Assembly (NCBI RefSeq): GCF_023231945.1
Contig: NZ_JAJLJH010000002.1
Span: 496,001-560,000, forward strand
Direction: 5' to 3'
Source: Scleromatobacter humisilvae
GTDB taxonomy: Bacteria; Pseudomonadota; Gammaproteobacteria; Burkholderiales; Burkholderiaceae_C
Length of the DNA stretch: 64,000 bases
A model generated the notes under the pieces. That model made no database searches, was not told where the DNA came from, and was given only the letters and a program-made list of their open reading frames with translations. This document shows positions 43,609 through 53,346 of the stretch, one piece after another. The translations under genes and the position numbers were made by a program. Position 1 is the stretch's first letter; the number at the start of each line of letters is the position of its first letter.

Positions 43609-44916
43609 ATGAAGACCGACCTCGACGCCTACTGGATGCCCTTCACGTCCAACCGCCAGTTCAAGAAGGCACCGCGCCTGTTCACGAAGGCAAAGGGCAT
43701 GCATTTCTGGACGGACGACGGACGCCAGGTGCTGGACGGCATCGCGGGCCTGTGGTGCGTCAACGCGGGACATGGGCGCAAGAAGATCACCGAGGCGATC
43801 CAGCAGCAGGCCGCCGAGATGGACTTCTGCCCGCCGTTCCAGATGGCGCATCCGAAGGCGTTCGAGCTGGCCGGGAAGGTCGCCGCGATCGCGCCCGCGG
43901 GCATGAACCGCGTCTTCTTCACAAACTCCGGCTCCGAGTCCGTCGAGACCGCGCTGAAGATGGCCATCGCCTACCACCGCGTTCGCGGCGAAGGCCAGCG
44001 CACGCGCCTGATCGGCCGCGAGCGCGGCTACCACGGCGTCAACTTCGGCGGCATCTCGGTGGGCGGCATCGTCGCCAACCGCAAGATGTTCGGCACGATG
44101 CTGGGCGGCGTCGACCACATCCGCCACACGCACGATCCGGCGCGCAACGCGTTCAGCGTGGGCCAGCCGCCGCACGGCGCGGAGTTCGCCGACGACCTCG
44201 AGAAGGTCATCGCGCTGCACGATGCCTCCACCATCGCCGCGGTGATCGTCGAGCCCGTCGCCGGCTCCACGGGCGTGCTGATCCCGCCTCAAGGCTACCT
44301 GCAGCGCCTGCGCGAGATCTGCGACAGGCACGGCATCCTGCTGATCTTCGACGAGGTCATCACCGGCTTCGGCCGCACCGGCCAGCCGTTCGCGGCGCAG
44401 ACCTTCGGCGTCACGCCCGACCTGATGACGGTGGCCAAGGGCCTGACCAACGGCGCGGTGCCGATGGGCGCGGTGCTCGCGAAGCAGGCGATCCACGACA
44501 CCTTCATGACCGGCCCGGAGCACCTGATCGAGTTCTTCCACGGCTACACCTACTCGGCGCACCCGCTGGCCTGCGCGGCCGGCCTGGCCACGCTGGAGAC
44601 CTATGCCGACGAAGGCCTGCTGACGCGCGCCGGCGAGATGGCCGGCTACTTCGCCGAGGCGCTGCATTCGCTGAAGGGCCTGCCGGGCGTGATCGACGTC
44701 CGCAACATCGGCCTGATCGGCGGCATCGAGCTGACCCCCGTGCCCGGCCAGCCGACCAAGCGCGCGTTCGACGTCTTCCTCGACTGCTACGACAAGGGCG
44801 CGCTCGTGCGCACGACGGGCGACATCATCGCGCTGTCGCCGCCGCTGATCATCGAACGCTCGCACATCGACCAGTTGATCGATACCTTGGGCGGCGCGAT
44901 CCGCCGGCCGGCCTGA
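43609..44916 (+). CDS. Class III omega-aminotransferase (beta-alanine:pyruvate type)
   Basis: PLP enzyme of 435 residues. Motifs: NSGSESVETALKMAIAYHR (PLP phosphate contacts), GYHGVNFGG, LLIFDEVITGFGRTG with the conserved Asp, and TVAKGLTNGAVPMG containing the Schiff-base lysine. The closest relatives are the omega-amino acid:pyruvate or beta-alanine:pyruvate aminotransferases. It is divergent from the Lrp gene and would handle beta-alanine or a polyamine-derived omega-amino acid. Start ATG at 43609 gives MKTDLDAYWMPF, the usual N terminus. Confidence 0.88.
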   Translation: MKTDLDAYWMPFTSNRQFKKAPRLFTKAKGMHFWTDDGRQVLDGIAGLWCVNAGHGRKKITEAIQQQAAEMDFCPPFQMAHPKAFELAGKVAAIAPAGMNRVFFTNSGSESVETALKMAIAYHRVRGEGQRTRLIGRERGYHGVNFGGISVGGIVANRKMFGTMLGGVDHIRHTHDPARNAFSVGQPPHGAEFADDLEKVIALHDASTIAAVIVEPVAGSTGVLIPPQGYLQRLREICDRHGILLIFDEVITGFGRTGQPFAAQTFGVTPDLMTVAKGLTNGAVPMGAVLAKQAIHDTFMTGPEHLIEFFHGYTYSAHPLACAAGLATLETYADEGLLTRAGEMAGYFAEALHSLKGLPGVIDVRNIGLIGGIELTPVPGQPTKRAFDVFLDCYDKGALVRTTGDIIALSPPLIIERSHIDQLIDTLGGAIRRPA

Positions 44917-44963
44917 GGCCGTCGCCGCGAGCGATTCGAAAATCCCGGAGACAATCCGACGCA

Positions 44964-44981
44964 GACTTGCCTAGACAAGTC
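44964..44981. promoter_or_regulatory. Candidate GntR/HutC-like operator upstream of the polyamine cluster
   Basis: GACTTGCCTAGACAAGTC is an 18-base near-perfect palindrome (one mismatched pair reciprocated) whose core TTG-CCTAGA-CAA resembles GntR/HutC-type operators (TTGTNTANACAA). It lies 38 bases before the start of the first polyamine gene, a position suited to a repressor. A weaker TGCCTAG copy lies at 45003-45009. No GntR gene is present in the window. Confidence 0.55.
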
Positions 44982-45019
44982 GGCGCCAATCCCGAAAAGG
45001 CCTGCCTAGCGCACGATTT

Positions 45020-46312
45020 ATGAGCTTCCTCGAGTCCGACCGCGAGCTTTCGCGGAATTCGTACTACGCCGCGACCGCCCATCGGTCGCAGCGGCATGCG
45101 CCTCTCTCGGGTGCAGTCCGCTGCGACGTCGCGATCGTCGGAGGTGGTCTGGCCGGCCTGAGCGCGGCGCTCGACCTGCGCGAGCGCGGCCTCGACGTCG
45201 TCGTGCTCGAGGCGCGCGAGCTCGGCCGCGGCGCCAGCGGCCGCAACGGCGGCCAGGCGATCCACGGGCTGGCCTGCGGGCAGGACGTCATCGAGGCGCA
45301 ACTGGGCCTGGCGGATTCGCGCAGGGTCTGGGACATGTCGATCGAGGCGCTGGACCTGCTGCGCGAGCGCATCGGCAAACATGGCATCGATTGCGACTGG
45401 CGCGACGGCTACATCGGCGTGGCCACCAGCGCGCGCAAGGGCCGCGAGCTTGCCGAGTGGGCCGACGAGATCGAGACGAAGTACGGCTATCCGGTGACGC
45501 GCATCCCGCCGGCCGACATCACGCGATGGGTGGCCAGCGGCCGCTACCACAGCGGGATCCACGACCCGCGCTCGGGCCACCTGCATCCGCTGAAATACGT
45601 GCGGGGCCTGGCGCGCGCCGCCGCCGATGCGGGCGTGCGCATCTTCGAGGACAGCGAGGTGACGTCGCTGCAGCAGGACGGCGGCGTGACGCTCAGGACG
45701 GCCGGCGGCGAAGTCCGCGCGGCGCAGGTGCTGCTGGCGGGCAACGTCTACCTGCGCGATCTCGCGCCCGCGCTCGACGCGCGCATCATGCCCGTGGGCA
45801 CCTTCATCGTCTGCTCCGAGGCGATGGATCCGGCACTGGCCGACACGCTGATCCCCACGCGATCCTGCGTCTGCGACAACGACTTCGTGCTGGACTACTA
45901 CCGCACCACCGACGACCACCGCATGCTGTTCGGCGGCCGCGTCAGCTACAGCGCGAAGATGCCGCCGAACCTGAATGAAAGCATGCGTCGTCGCATGGTC
46001 GACACCTTCCCCCAGCTCGCATCGACGAAAATCGAGTACGCGTGGGGAGGCTTCGTCGACATCACGATGAATCGCGCCCCCGACTTCGGGCGCATCGGCA
46101 ACAACGTCTACTACCTGCAGGGCTTCTCGGGCCATGGCCTCGCGCTGACGGGCCTGGCCGGCCGCGTCGTCGCCGAGGCCATGAGCGGCGACGCCGGCCG
46201 CTTCGACCTCTTCGCGCGACTGAAGCATCGCGCCTTCCCCGGCGGCCGCCTGCTGCGCACGCCCGCGCTGGTGCTGGGCATGGCCTGGTACCGGCTGAAG
46301 GATCTGCTGTGA
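45020..46312 (+). CDS. puuB: FAD-dependent gamma-glutamylputrescine oxidase
   Basis: Flavoprotein of 430 residues of the DAO superfamily. The N-terminal dinucleotide site is CDVAIVGGGLAGLSAALDL, followed by GRGASGRNGGQ (FAD contact typical of PuuB/glycine oxidase relatives) and a C-terminal YLQGFSGHGLALTGLAG. Predicted to oxidise gamma-glutamylputrescine to gamma-glutamyl-gamma-aminobutyraldehyde with release of ammonia. First gene of the polyamine cluster; its stop overlaps the next gene start (GTGA). The 103-base upstream region contains a palindromic operator candidate. Confidence 0.88.
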   Translation: MSFLESDRELSRNSYYAATAHRSQRHAPLSGAVRCDVAIVGGGLAGLSAALDLRERGLDVVVLEARELGRGASGRNGGQAIHGLACGQDVIEAQLGLADSRRVWDMSIEALDLLRERIGKHGIDCDWRDGYIGVATSARKGRELAEWADEIETKYGYPVTRIPPADITRWVASGRYHSGIHDPRSGHLHPLKYVRGLARAAADAGVRIFEDSEVTSLQQDGGVTLRTAGGEVRAAQVLLAGNVYLRDLAPALDARIMPVGTFIVCSEAMDPALADTLIPTRSCVCDNDFVLDYYRTTDDHRMLFGGRVSYSAKMPPNLNESMRRRMVDTFPQLASTKIEYAWGGFVDITMNRAPDFGRIGNNVYYLQGFSGHGLALTGLAGRVVAEAMSGDAGRFDLFARLKHRAFPGGRLLRTPALVLGMAWYRLKDLL

Positions 46313-47133
46313 ACAACACCTCATTCGTTCCGATGAACTCCGCTCCCAACGTCCCCGTCAACGATTCACCCGCCGCCCGCCGCCCGCTGGTGCTCGTGCC
46401 TGCCTGCAACAAGATGCTGGGCGACCATCCGTACCACGTCGCCGGCAAGAAGTACGCCGACGCCGTGCGCCTGGCCGGCTGCCTGCCGCTGGTGATCCCG
46501 AATGCCGACGAGGTCGAGATGCAGGCGCTGCTCGCGATCGCCGATGGCGTCTTCCTCACCGGGTCGGCGAGCAACGTGCACCCGTCGCACTTCGACGAGG
46601 ACGTGCTCGACCTGTCGCTGCCGCTGGACCCCGCGCGCGACGCGTGGACGCTGCCGCTGATCCGCCACGCGCTGGCCGTCGGCCTGCCGCTGTTCACCGT
46701 GTGCCGCGGCACGCAGGAGACCAACGTCGCGCTCGGCGGCTCGCTGCACCAGGCGGTGCACGATGTCGCCGGCAAGGCCGATCACCGCGCGGCCGACGAC
46801 CAGCCCGTCGCCGTGCAGTACGGCCCGGCGCACGAGGTCTTCGTCGAGCCGGGCGGCGTGCTCGAGCGCGTCGTCGGCCTGGCCAGGTTCGATGTCAACT
46901 CCGTGCACGGCCAGGCCGTCAATCGCCTCGGCGAGGGGCTGCGCGTGGAAGCGCGCGCGCCCGACGGGGTGGTCGAGGCGTTCTCGGCGGCCGACGCCAA
47001 GGGATTCAACCTCTGCGTGCAATGGCACCCGGAATGGCAGGCTGCCAGCAACGATGTCTCGATGCGCATGCTCACCGCGTTCGGCGAGGCGTGTCGACAG
47101 TGGAAGGAAGGACGGCGCGGCCCGCATCCGTGA
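46309..47133 (+). CDS. puuD: Gamma-glutamyl-gamma-aminobutyrate hydrolase
   Basis: Class I glutamine-amidotransferase-fold hydrolase of 274 residues. Nucleophile Cys132 sits in FTVCRGTQETNVALGG; the catalytic His and Glu are in CVQWHPEWQ, and VNSVHGQAVNRLG supports the family. It removes glutamate from gamma-glutamyl-GABA at the end of the Puu pathway, yielding GABA. The GTG start at 46309 overlaps the puuB stop codon; ATG at 46333 is an alternative. Confidence 0.92.
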   Translation: MNNTSFVPMNSAPNVPVNDSPAARRPLVLVPACNKMLGDHPYHVAGKKYADAVRLAGCLPLVIPNADEVEMQALLAIADGVFLTGSASNVHPSHFDEDVLDLSLPLDPARDAWTLPLIRHALAVGLPLFTVCRGTQETNVALGGSLHQAVHDVAGKADHRAADDQPVAVQYGPAHEVFVEPGGVLERVVGLARFDVNSVHGQAVNRLGEGLRVEARAPDGVVEAFSAADAKGFNLCVQWHPEWQAASNDVSMRMLTAFGEACRQWKEGRRGPHP

Positions 47134-47226
47134 CGCCTCGGGTCGTCGCCACCCTCTTCCCGGCGTGGCCCGAAGGATGCTTGCAACGCATCGGCCACGT
47201 CGACCAGAAATCCACGAAAGACACCC

Positions 47227-48597
47227 ATGACGATCAACAGGAACCTCGCCACCTTCGCCGACCTCGAACAGTGGCTCAACGAGAACCGGGTCACCGAGAT
47301 CGAATGCCTCGTGCCCGACCTGACTGGCGTGGCACGCGGCAAGATCCTGCCGCGCGAGAAGTTCACCGAGGACCGCGGCATGCGCCTGCCCGAGGCGATC
47401 GTGGCGATGGGCGTGACGGGCGAGTTCCCGTCCGAAGGCCCGTACTACGACGTCATCACGCCCACCGACCGCGACATGCACCTGCGCCCCGACCCGACCA
47501 CGGTGCGCATCGTGCCCTGGGCCACCGACCCCACGGCGCAGGTGCTCCACGACTGCTACGACCCGAGCGGCAACCTGATCCCGTTCGCGCCGCGCTCGGT
47601 GCTGCGCAACGTCATCGAGCTGTACACGGCCAAGGGCTGGAGCCCGATCGTCGCGCCCGAGCTCGAGTTCTACCTCGTCGCCCGCAACACCGATCCCGAC
47701 ATGCCGCTGAAGCCGCCCATCGGTCGCAGCGGCCGGTCGGAGACCTCGCGCCAGGCCTACTCGATCGATGCCGTCAACGAGTTCGATCCGCTGTTCGAGG
47801 ACGTCTACGACTATTGCCAGAAGATGGAGTTGAACGTCGACACGCTGATCCACGAGATCGGCGCCGGCCAGATGGAGATCAACTTCTTCCACGACGCGCC
47901 GCTGGGCCTGGCCGACGAAGTGTTCTTCTTCAAGCGCACGGTGCGCGAGGCCGCGCTGCGCCACGACATGTACGCCACGTTCATGGCCAAGCCGATCGCC
48001 GGCGAGCCGGGCAGCGCGATGCACGTGCACCAGAGCGTGGTCAACACCGTCACCGGCAAGAACATCTTCTCCAACGAGGACGGCACGCCGACGCAGGAGT
48101 TCTACTGGTACATCGGCGGCCTGCAGCGCTACATCCCCGCGGCAATGGCGCTGTTCGCGCCGTACGTCAATTCCTACCGCCGGCTGGCTCGCCACACCGC
48201 GGCGCCGATCAACATCCAGTGGGGCACCGACAACCGCACCGTGGGCATCCGCTCGCCGATCGCCTCGCCGCAGGCGCGCCGCGTCGAGAATCGCGTGATC
48301 GGCGCCGACGCGAATCCGTACTGCGCGATCGCCGCGACGCTGGCCTGCGGCTACCTCGGCATCAAGAACAAGATCGCGCCGTCGGCCGAGTGCAAGGGCG
48401 ACGCCTATCTCGGCGAGTACGCGCTGCCGCGCAGCCTCGGCGAGGCGCTGCAGCTGCTGCGCGACGAGACCGACCTGCACGAGGTGCTGGGCAAGGACTT
48501 CGTCACCGTCTACACCGAGGTCAAGGAAATCGAGCACGCCGAGTTCATGAAGGTGATCTCGCCGTGGGAGCGCGAGCACCTGCTGCTGCACGTCTGA
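47227..48597 (+). CDS. puuA: Gamma-glutamylputrescine synthetase (glutamine synthetase family)
   Basis: ATP-dependent ligase of 456 residues joining glutamate to an amine. Glutamine synthetase motifs are present: IVAPELEFYLV, EIGAGQMEINFFHDA, the ATP/metal segment HVHQSV and the adenylylation-free C terminus. The domain order is as in PuuA/GlnA4 rather than true nitrogen-assimilation GlnA (no Tyr-adenylylation region). It starts the glutamylated putrescine route. 93 bases separate it from puuD and nothing regulatory is obvious between them. Confidence 0.92.
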   Translation: MTINRNLATFADLEQWLNENRVTEIECLVPDLTGVARGKILPREKFTEDRGMRLPEAIVAMGVTGEFPSEGPYYDVITPTDRDMHLRPDPTTVRIVPWATDPTAQVLHDCYDPSGNLIPFAPRSVLRNVIELYTAKGWSPIVAPELEFYLVARNTDPDMPLKPPIGRSGRSETSRQAYSIDAVNEFDPLFEDVYDYCQKMELNVDTLIHEIGAGQMEINFFHDAPLGLADEVFFFKRTVREAALRHDMYATFMAKPIAGEPGSAMHVHQSVVNTVTGKNIFSNEDGTPTQEFYWYIGGLQRYIPAAMALFAPYVNSYRRLARHTAAPINIQWGTDNRTVGIRSPIASPQARRVENRVIGADANPYCAIAATLACGYLGIKNKIAPSAECKGDAYLGEYALPRSLGEALQLLRDETDLHEVLGKDFVTVYTEVKEIEHAEFMKVISPWEREHLLLHV

Positions 48598-48632
48598 AAG
48601 AGTTCCGACAAACCGAATCCCAGAGACAAGCC

Positions 48633-50012
48633 ATGACCACCACCCGCACCACCAAGCAGTGGCAGGAAGCCGACTCGAAGCACTTCCTGCATCCGTTCAC
48701 CGACCACCAGGCGCTGGCCGCCAAGGGCGCGCGCATCGTCGAGCGCGCCCAGGGCGTCTACGTGTGGGACACCGACGGCAACAAGATCCTCGACGCGATG
48801 TCGGGCCTGTGGTGCGTCAACGTCGGCTACGGCCAGCGCGAATTGATCGATGCCGCCACGAGGCAGCTCGAGACGCTGCCGTTCTACAACGCGTTCTTCA
48901 ACACGTCGACGCCGCCGGCCATCGAGCTCGCCGAGCTGCTGACCGAGGTCGCGCCCGAAGGCTTCAGGCACTTCTTCTTCTCGAGCTCGGGCTCGGAGAG
49001 CAACGACACCAACGTGCGCATGGTGCGCCGCTACTGGGACTTGATCGGACAACCGCAGCGCCAGGTCATCATCGGCCGCAACAACGGCTATCACGGCTCG
49101 ACGATGGCGGGGGCGTCGCTGTCGGGCATGTCGGGCATGCATGCCCAGGGCGGGTTGCCGATCCCCAACATCGTGCACGTCGAGCAGCCGCACTGGTACG
49201 AGTTGGGGCGCGACATGACACCCGAGGCCTTCGGCCTGAAGGCCGCGCAGACACTCGAGGCGAAGATCCTCGAGATCGGCGCCGACAAGGTCGCGGCCTT
49301 CATCGGCGAGCCGGTGCAGGGCGCGGGCGGCGTCATCGTGCCGCCGTCGACCTACTGGCCCGAGATCCAGCGCATCTGCCGCAAGCATGGCATCCTGCTG
49401 ATCAGCGACGAGGTGATCTGCGGCTTCGGCCGCACTGGCCACTGGTTCGGCTGCCAGACGTTCGGCGTGCAACCCGACCTCATCACCTTCGCCAAGGGCG
49501 TGACCTCCGGCTACGTGCCGCTCGGCGGCGTGATGGTGGGCGAGCGCGTCGCGAAGGTGCTGATCGAGCAAGGCGGCGACTTCAACCACGGCTACACGTA
49601 TTCGGGCCATCCGGTGGCCTGCGCGGTGGCCGTCGCCAACATCCGGCTGATCCAGCGCCTGAAGCTCGTGGAGCATGTGCGCGACGATGTCGGCCCGTAT
49701 CTTGCAAGCCGTTTCGAGGAACTGCGCGACCATCCGCTCGTAGGCGACACCCAGACCTGCGGGCTGATGGGCGCGGTGCAGATGGTCAAGGACAAGGCGA
49801 GCGGCACCCCGTTCGACGGCGACCTCGCGGTCGGCATGATCTGCCGGGCGCACTGCTTCGCCAACGGACTCGTGATGCGCGCGGTGGGCGACCGCATGAT
49901 CGTCGCCCCGCCGCTGGTCATCACGCGTGCGGAGATCGACGAGCTCGTGACCAAGGCGCGCAAGTGCCTCGACCTGACGCTGGCCGACGTCAAGGCACGC
50001 GGCCTGATCTGA
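48633..50012 (+). CDS. spuC: Putrescine:pyruvate aminotransferase
   Basis: Class III aminotransferase of 459 residues. PLP-binding motifs SSSGSESNDTNVRMVRRY, NNGYHGSTMAGASLSG and LLISDEVICGFGRTG are followed by LITFAKGVTSGYVPLGG with the lysine. Sequence character and neighbours match SpuC, which transaminates putrescine with pyruvate to 4-aminobutyraldehyde. This gives a second, non-glutamylated route beside PuuABD in the same operon. 35 bases after puuA. Confidence 0.92.
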   Translation: MTTTRTTKQWQEADSKHFLHPFTDHQALAAKGARIVERAQGVYVWDTDGNKILDAMSGLWCVNVGYGQRELIDAATRQLETLPFYNAFFNTSTPPAIELAELLTEVAPEGFRHFFFSSSGSESNDTNVRMVRRYWDLIGQPQRQVIIGRNNGYHGSTMAGASLSGMSGMHAQGGLPIPNIVHVEQPHWYELGRDMTPEAFGLKAAQTLEAKILEIGADKVAAFIGEPVQGAGGVIVPPSTYWPEIQRICRKHGILLISDEVICGFGRTGHWFGCQTFGVQPDLITFAKGVTSGYVPLGGVMVGERVAKVLIEQGGDFNHGYTYSGHPVACAVAVANIRLIQRLKLVEHVRDDVGPYLASRFEELRDHPLVGDTQTCGLMGAVQMVKDKASGTPFDGDLAVGMICRAHCFANGLVMRAVGDRMIVAPPLVITRAEIDELVTKARKCLDLTLADVKARGLI

Positions 50013-50055
50013 ACTGCCGACGACCGACTCTTCCAAGACTGCCGGAGACCCGAAG

Positions 50056-51180
50056 ATGACATCACCGTTGCAACGCTTGGCAGCCCTCGCGAGCCTGCTC
50101 GCGCTCGGGCTCGCCGCGGGCGCGGGTCAGGCGCAGACGTCGCAGCCGGAAGACAAGGTCCTCAACGTCTACAACTGGTCGGACTACATCGCCGAGGACA
50201 CGATCCGGAATTTCGAGAAGGAAACGGGCATCAAGGTCCGCTACGACAACTTCGACTCCAACGAGATCGTGCACGCCAAGCTGGTGGCGGGCAACAGCGG
50301 CTACGACATCGTCGTGCCGTCGTCGTACTGGGCGCGCATGCAGATCCAGGGCGACCTGCTGGCCAAGCTGGACAAGGCCAGGCTGCCGAACCTCAAGAAC
50401 GTCGACCTCGGCGTGGCGGCCCGGCTCGCGAAGATCGACCCGGGCAACGAGCACCTCGTCGACTGGCTGTGGGGCTATACGACCGTGGGTATCAACGTCG
50501 ACAAGGTCAAGGCCGCGCTGGGCTCGCTGCCGATGCCCGACAACGCCTGGGACCTGCTGTTCAAGCCCGAGTACATGGCGCGCCTGAAGACCTGCGGCGT
50601 CTCGTTCCTCGACTCCGGCGACGAGGCGATCCCCGCGGCGCTGCACTATCTCGGCAAGAAGACGACGGGCACGCAGGCCGACTACGACGAGGCGCTGGCG
50701 CTGCTCAAGCCGATCCGCCCCTACGTCACCCTGTTCAGCTCGTCGGGCTACATCAACGACATGGCCAACGGCGCGGTTTGCGCCGTCATGGGCTGGTCGG
50801 GCGACATCAACATCGCGCGCCAGCGGGCGATCGACAACAAGACGGGCCAGAACATCCAGGTGCTGATTCCCAAGACCGGCGGCCTGCTGTTCTTCGACGT
50901 GATGGCGATCCCCAAGGACGCGCCGCATCCGGGCAACGCACTCAAGTGGATCAACTACATCCTGCGGCCCGAGGTCGCCGCGGGCCTCACCAACAAGGTC
51001 TTCTACGCGAACCCGAACAGGGAGTCGAAGAAGTTCGTGCAGCCGCAGCTGGCGAACAACCCGACGCTGTTCCTGTCGCCGGAAGACCTGTCCCGCATGG
51101 TGGGCCCGCCGGAGGCCTGGAACAACGACATCCGGCGCATGCAGAACCGCGCCTACACGAAGTTCAAGACCGGTACCTGA
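50056..51180 (+). CDS. potF: Polyamine ABC transporter, periplasmic binding protein
   Basis: Exported binding protein of 374 residues with a signal peptide ending AGQAQ. The mature N terminus VLNVYNWSDYIAEDTIRNFE is the PotF/SpuD signature; aromatic and acidic residues later (WLWGYTTVGIN, FLDSGDEAIPAAL, GWSGDIN) form the putrescine cage. It delivers putrescine or spermidine to the PotGHI importer encoded next. 43 bases after spuC. Confidence 0.94.
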   Translation: MTSPLQRLAALASLLALGLAAGAGQAQTSQPEDKVLNVYNWSDYIAEDTIRNFEKETGIKVRYDNFDSNEIVHAKLVAGNSGYDIVVPSSYWARMQIQGDLLAKLDKARLPNLKNVDLGVAARLAKIDPGNEHLVDWLWGYTTVGINVDKVKAALGSLPMPDNAWDLLFKPEYMARLKTCGVSFLDSGDEAIPAALHYLGKKTTGTQADYDEALALLKPIRPYVTLFSSSGYINDMANGAVCAVMGWSGDINIARQRAIDNKTGQNIQVLIPKTGGLLFFDVMAIPKDAPHPGNALKWINYILRPEVAAGLTNKVFYANPNRESKKFVQPQLANNPTLFLSPEDLSRMVGPPEAWNNDIRRMQNRAYTKFKTGT

Positions 51181-51296
51181 GAGGAAGCCCCAGCCGGCGC
51201 CCCGCGGGCCCGGCAAAATGCACCCCCGCCGCGTGAATGCGCGGCCACGACGCATCGAACAACTTCCGGACAACGCCCGAGGGGGCGGCACGACCC

Positions 51297-52397
51297 ATGA
51301 ACACAAGCGCCGACAACGCGAAGTTCCTCCAGATCCAGCAGGTGGTGAAGGATTTCGCCGGCTACAAGGCCGTCAACAACGTGAGCCTGGACATCGCCAA
51401 GGGCGAGATCTTCGCCCTGCTCGGCTCCTCGGGCTGCGGCAAGACGACCCTGCTGCGCATGCTGGCCGGCTTCGAGACGCCGACGTCGGGACGCATCGTG
51501 CTCAATGGCCAGGACCTGGCCGGCATCCCGCCCTACGACCGGCCGCTGAACATGATGTTCCAGTCGTACGCGCTGTTCCCGCACCTGACGGTCTGGGACA
51601 ACATCGCCTTCGGCCTGCGCCGCGAGAAGCTGCCCAAGGACCAGGTCGCCGCGCGCGTCGAGGCGATGCTCAAGCTCGTGCAACTGGGCAAGTTCGGCAA
51701 GAGGAAGCCTCACCAGCTCTCGGGCGGCCAGCAGCAGCGCGTCGCGCTCGCGCGCAGCCTGGCCAAGCAGCCGCAACTGCTGCTGCTCGACGAGCCGCTT
51801 GGCGCGCTGGACAAGAAGCTGCGCGAGGAGACGCAGATCGAGCTGGTCAACATCATCCACGAGGTGGGCGTGACCTGCGTGATGGTCACGCACGACCAGG
51901 AAGAGGCGATGACGATGACCTCGCGCATCGCGGTGATGAGCGAGGGCCGCTTCCTGCAGGTGGGCTCGCCCGCCGAGATCTACGAGACGCCGGCCACGCG
52001 CTTCGTCGCCGACTTCATCGGCAACGTCAACCTGATGGACGGCAAGGTCACGGTCGACGAGCCCGACCACGTCGTCATCGACTGCGCGGATTGCCGCCAC
52101 TACGTCGGCCACGGCATCACGGGCACGCTGGGCATGCCGGTGACCGTCGCCCTGCGGCCCGAGAAGATCGTCCTGCAGCGCGACAAGCCGGCCGGCGAGT
52201 TCAACGCCGCCGCCGGCACGATCCAGGAGCTGTCGTATTTCGGCGCGACCTCGGTCTATCGCGTCAGGCTCGCCAGCGGCCAGGTGATCGCAGTGAGCAT
52301 GGCCAACACCGAGCGCCAGCGCGACGACCAGTTCCAGCGCGGCGACGCCGCCTGGGCCACGTGGTCGCCGCAGGCGCACGTCGTGCTGACGCACTGA
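51297..52397 (+). CDS. potG: Polyamine ABC transporter, ATP-binding protein
   Basis: ABC ATPase of 366 residues. Walker A GSSGCGKTTLL, Q-loop MFQSYALFPH, signature LSGGQQQRVALARSLA, Walker B LLLLDEPLGALD and His-switch MVTHDQEEAM are complete; the C terminus is a TOBE-type regulatory domain (VTVALRPEKIVL). Two copies assemble with the PotHI permeases. ATG at 51297 is chosen over ATG at 51237, which would add an N terminus not seen in the family. The 116-base gap before it contains only a GC-rich hairpin. Confidence 0.95.
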   Translation: MNTSADNAKFLQIQQVVKDFAGYKAVNNVSLDIAKGEIFALLGSSGCGKTTLLRMLAGFETPTSGRIVLNGQDLAGIPPYDRPLNMMFQSYALFPHLTVWDNIAFGLRREKLPKDQVAARVEAMLKLVQLGKFGKRKPHQLSGGQQQRVALARSLAKQPQLLLLDEPLGALDKKLREETQIELVNIIHEVGVTCVMVTHDQEEAMTMTSRIAVMSEGRFLQVGSPAEIYETPATRFVADFIGNVNLMDGKVTVDEPDHVVIDCADCRHYVGHGITGTLGMPVTVALRPEKIVLQRDKPAGEFNAAAGTIQELSYFGATSVYRVRLASGQVIAVSMANTERQRDDQFQRGDAAWATWSPQAHVVLTH

Positions 52398-52407
52398 GGA
52401 CACGGCG

Positions 52408-53346
52408 ATGGAACCGACTCGTCCCTCCCGCAACGGCACGCCCTGGTGGCGCGGCCGCGGCCTCGTCATCGGCGTGCCCTACGCCTGGTTGCTGCTGTTC
52501 TTCCTCGCGCCGTTCTTCATCGTCGCCAAGTACTCGGTCTCCGAGATGGGCGACATCCGCGTCGAGGACCTGTTCACCTGGGTCGACGGCGCCCTCAAGG
52601 TCGCCATCAAGTTCGCGAACTACGTGCTGGTGACGACGGACGCGCTGTACCGCGACGCCTACCTCGCGAGCCTGAAGTACGCGCTCGTCACGACGCTCTG
52701 CTGCCTGTTCATCGGCTACCCCTTCGCCTACTTCATGGCGCGCGCCAAGGCCTCGCTGCAGCCGATGCTGCTGATGCTGGTCATGCTGCCGTTCTGGACG
52801 TCGTTCCTGCTGCGCGTCTATGCGTGGAAGGGCCTGCTGGACGACGGCGGCTGGGTCGCCAACGCGATCATCGGCCTGCACCTGGACAAGGCGCTGCTGG
52901 CGATGGGCCTGATCGAGACGCCGGGCCAGCTGATGCACACGACGTTCTCGCTGCTGATCGGCATGACCTACACGTACCTGCCGTTCATGATCCTGCCGCT
53001 GTACGCGAACCTGTCGAAGATGGACCTGCGCCTGCTCGAGGCCGCGTCCGACCTCGGCGCCACGCCCTGGGTCGCGTTCTGGCGGGTGACGGTGCCGCTG
53101 TCCAAGGCCGGCATCATCGCGGGCTCGATGCTCGTGTTCATCCCCTGCGTCGGCGAGTACGTGACGCCGGAACTGCTGGGCGGCCCGACGACACTGATGA
53201 TCGGCCGCGTCATCTGGGACGAGAACTTCAGCAACAACGATCCGCCGGTCGCGTCGGCCATCGCGGTGGTGCTGGTGCTGCTGATCGTGGTGCCGCTGGC
53301 GCTGTTCAACCGCTACCAGACGCAAGCCGAGGAGGCCGCCAAATGA
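52408..53346 (+). CDS. potH: Polyamine ABC transporter permease PotH
   Basis: Inner-membrane permease of 312 residues with six predicted helices. The EAA loop that docks the ATPase is recognisable as EAASDLGATPWVAFWRVTVP. GAGGA lies just before ATG 52408, ten bases after potG. Its stop overlaps the start of potI (ATGA). Confidence 0.94.
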   Translation: MEPTRPSRNGTPWWRGRGLVIGVPYAWLLLFFLAPFFIVAKYSVSEMGDIRVEDLFTWVDGALKVAIKFANYVLVTTDALYRDAYLASLKYALVTTLCCLFIGYPFAYFMARAKASLQPMLLMLVMLPFWTSFLLRVYAWKGLLDDGGWVANAIIGLHLDKALLAMGLIETPGQLMHTTFSLLIGMTYTYLPFMILPLYANLSKMDLRLLEAASDLGATPWVAFWRVTVPLSKAGIIAGSMLVFIPCVGEYVTPELLGGPTTLMIGRVIWDENFSNNDPPVASAIAVVLVLLIVVPLALFNRYQTQAEEAAK

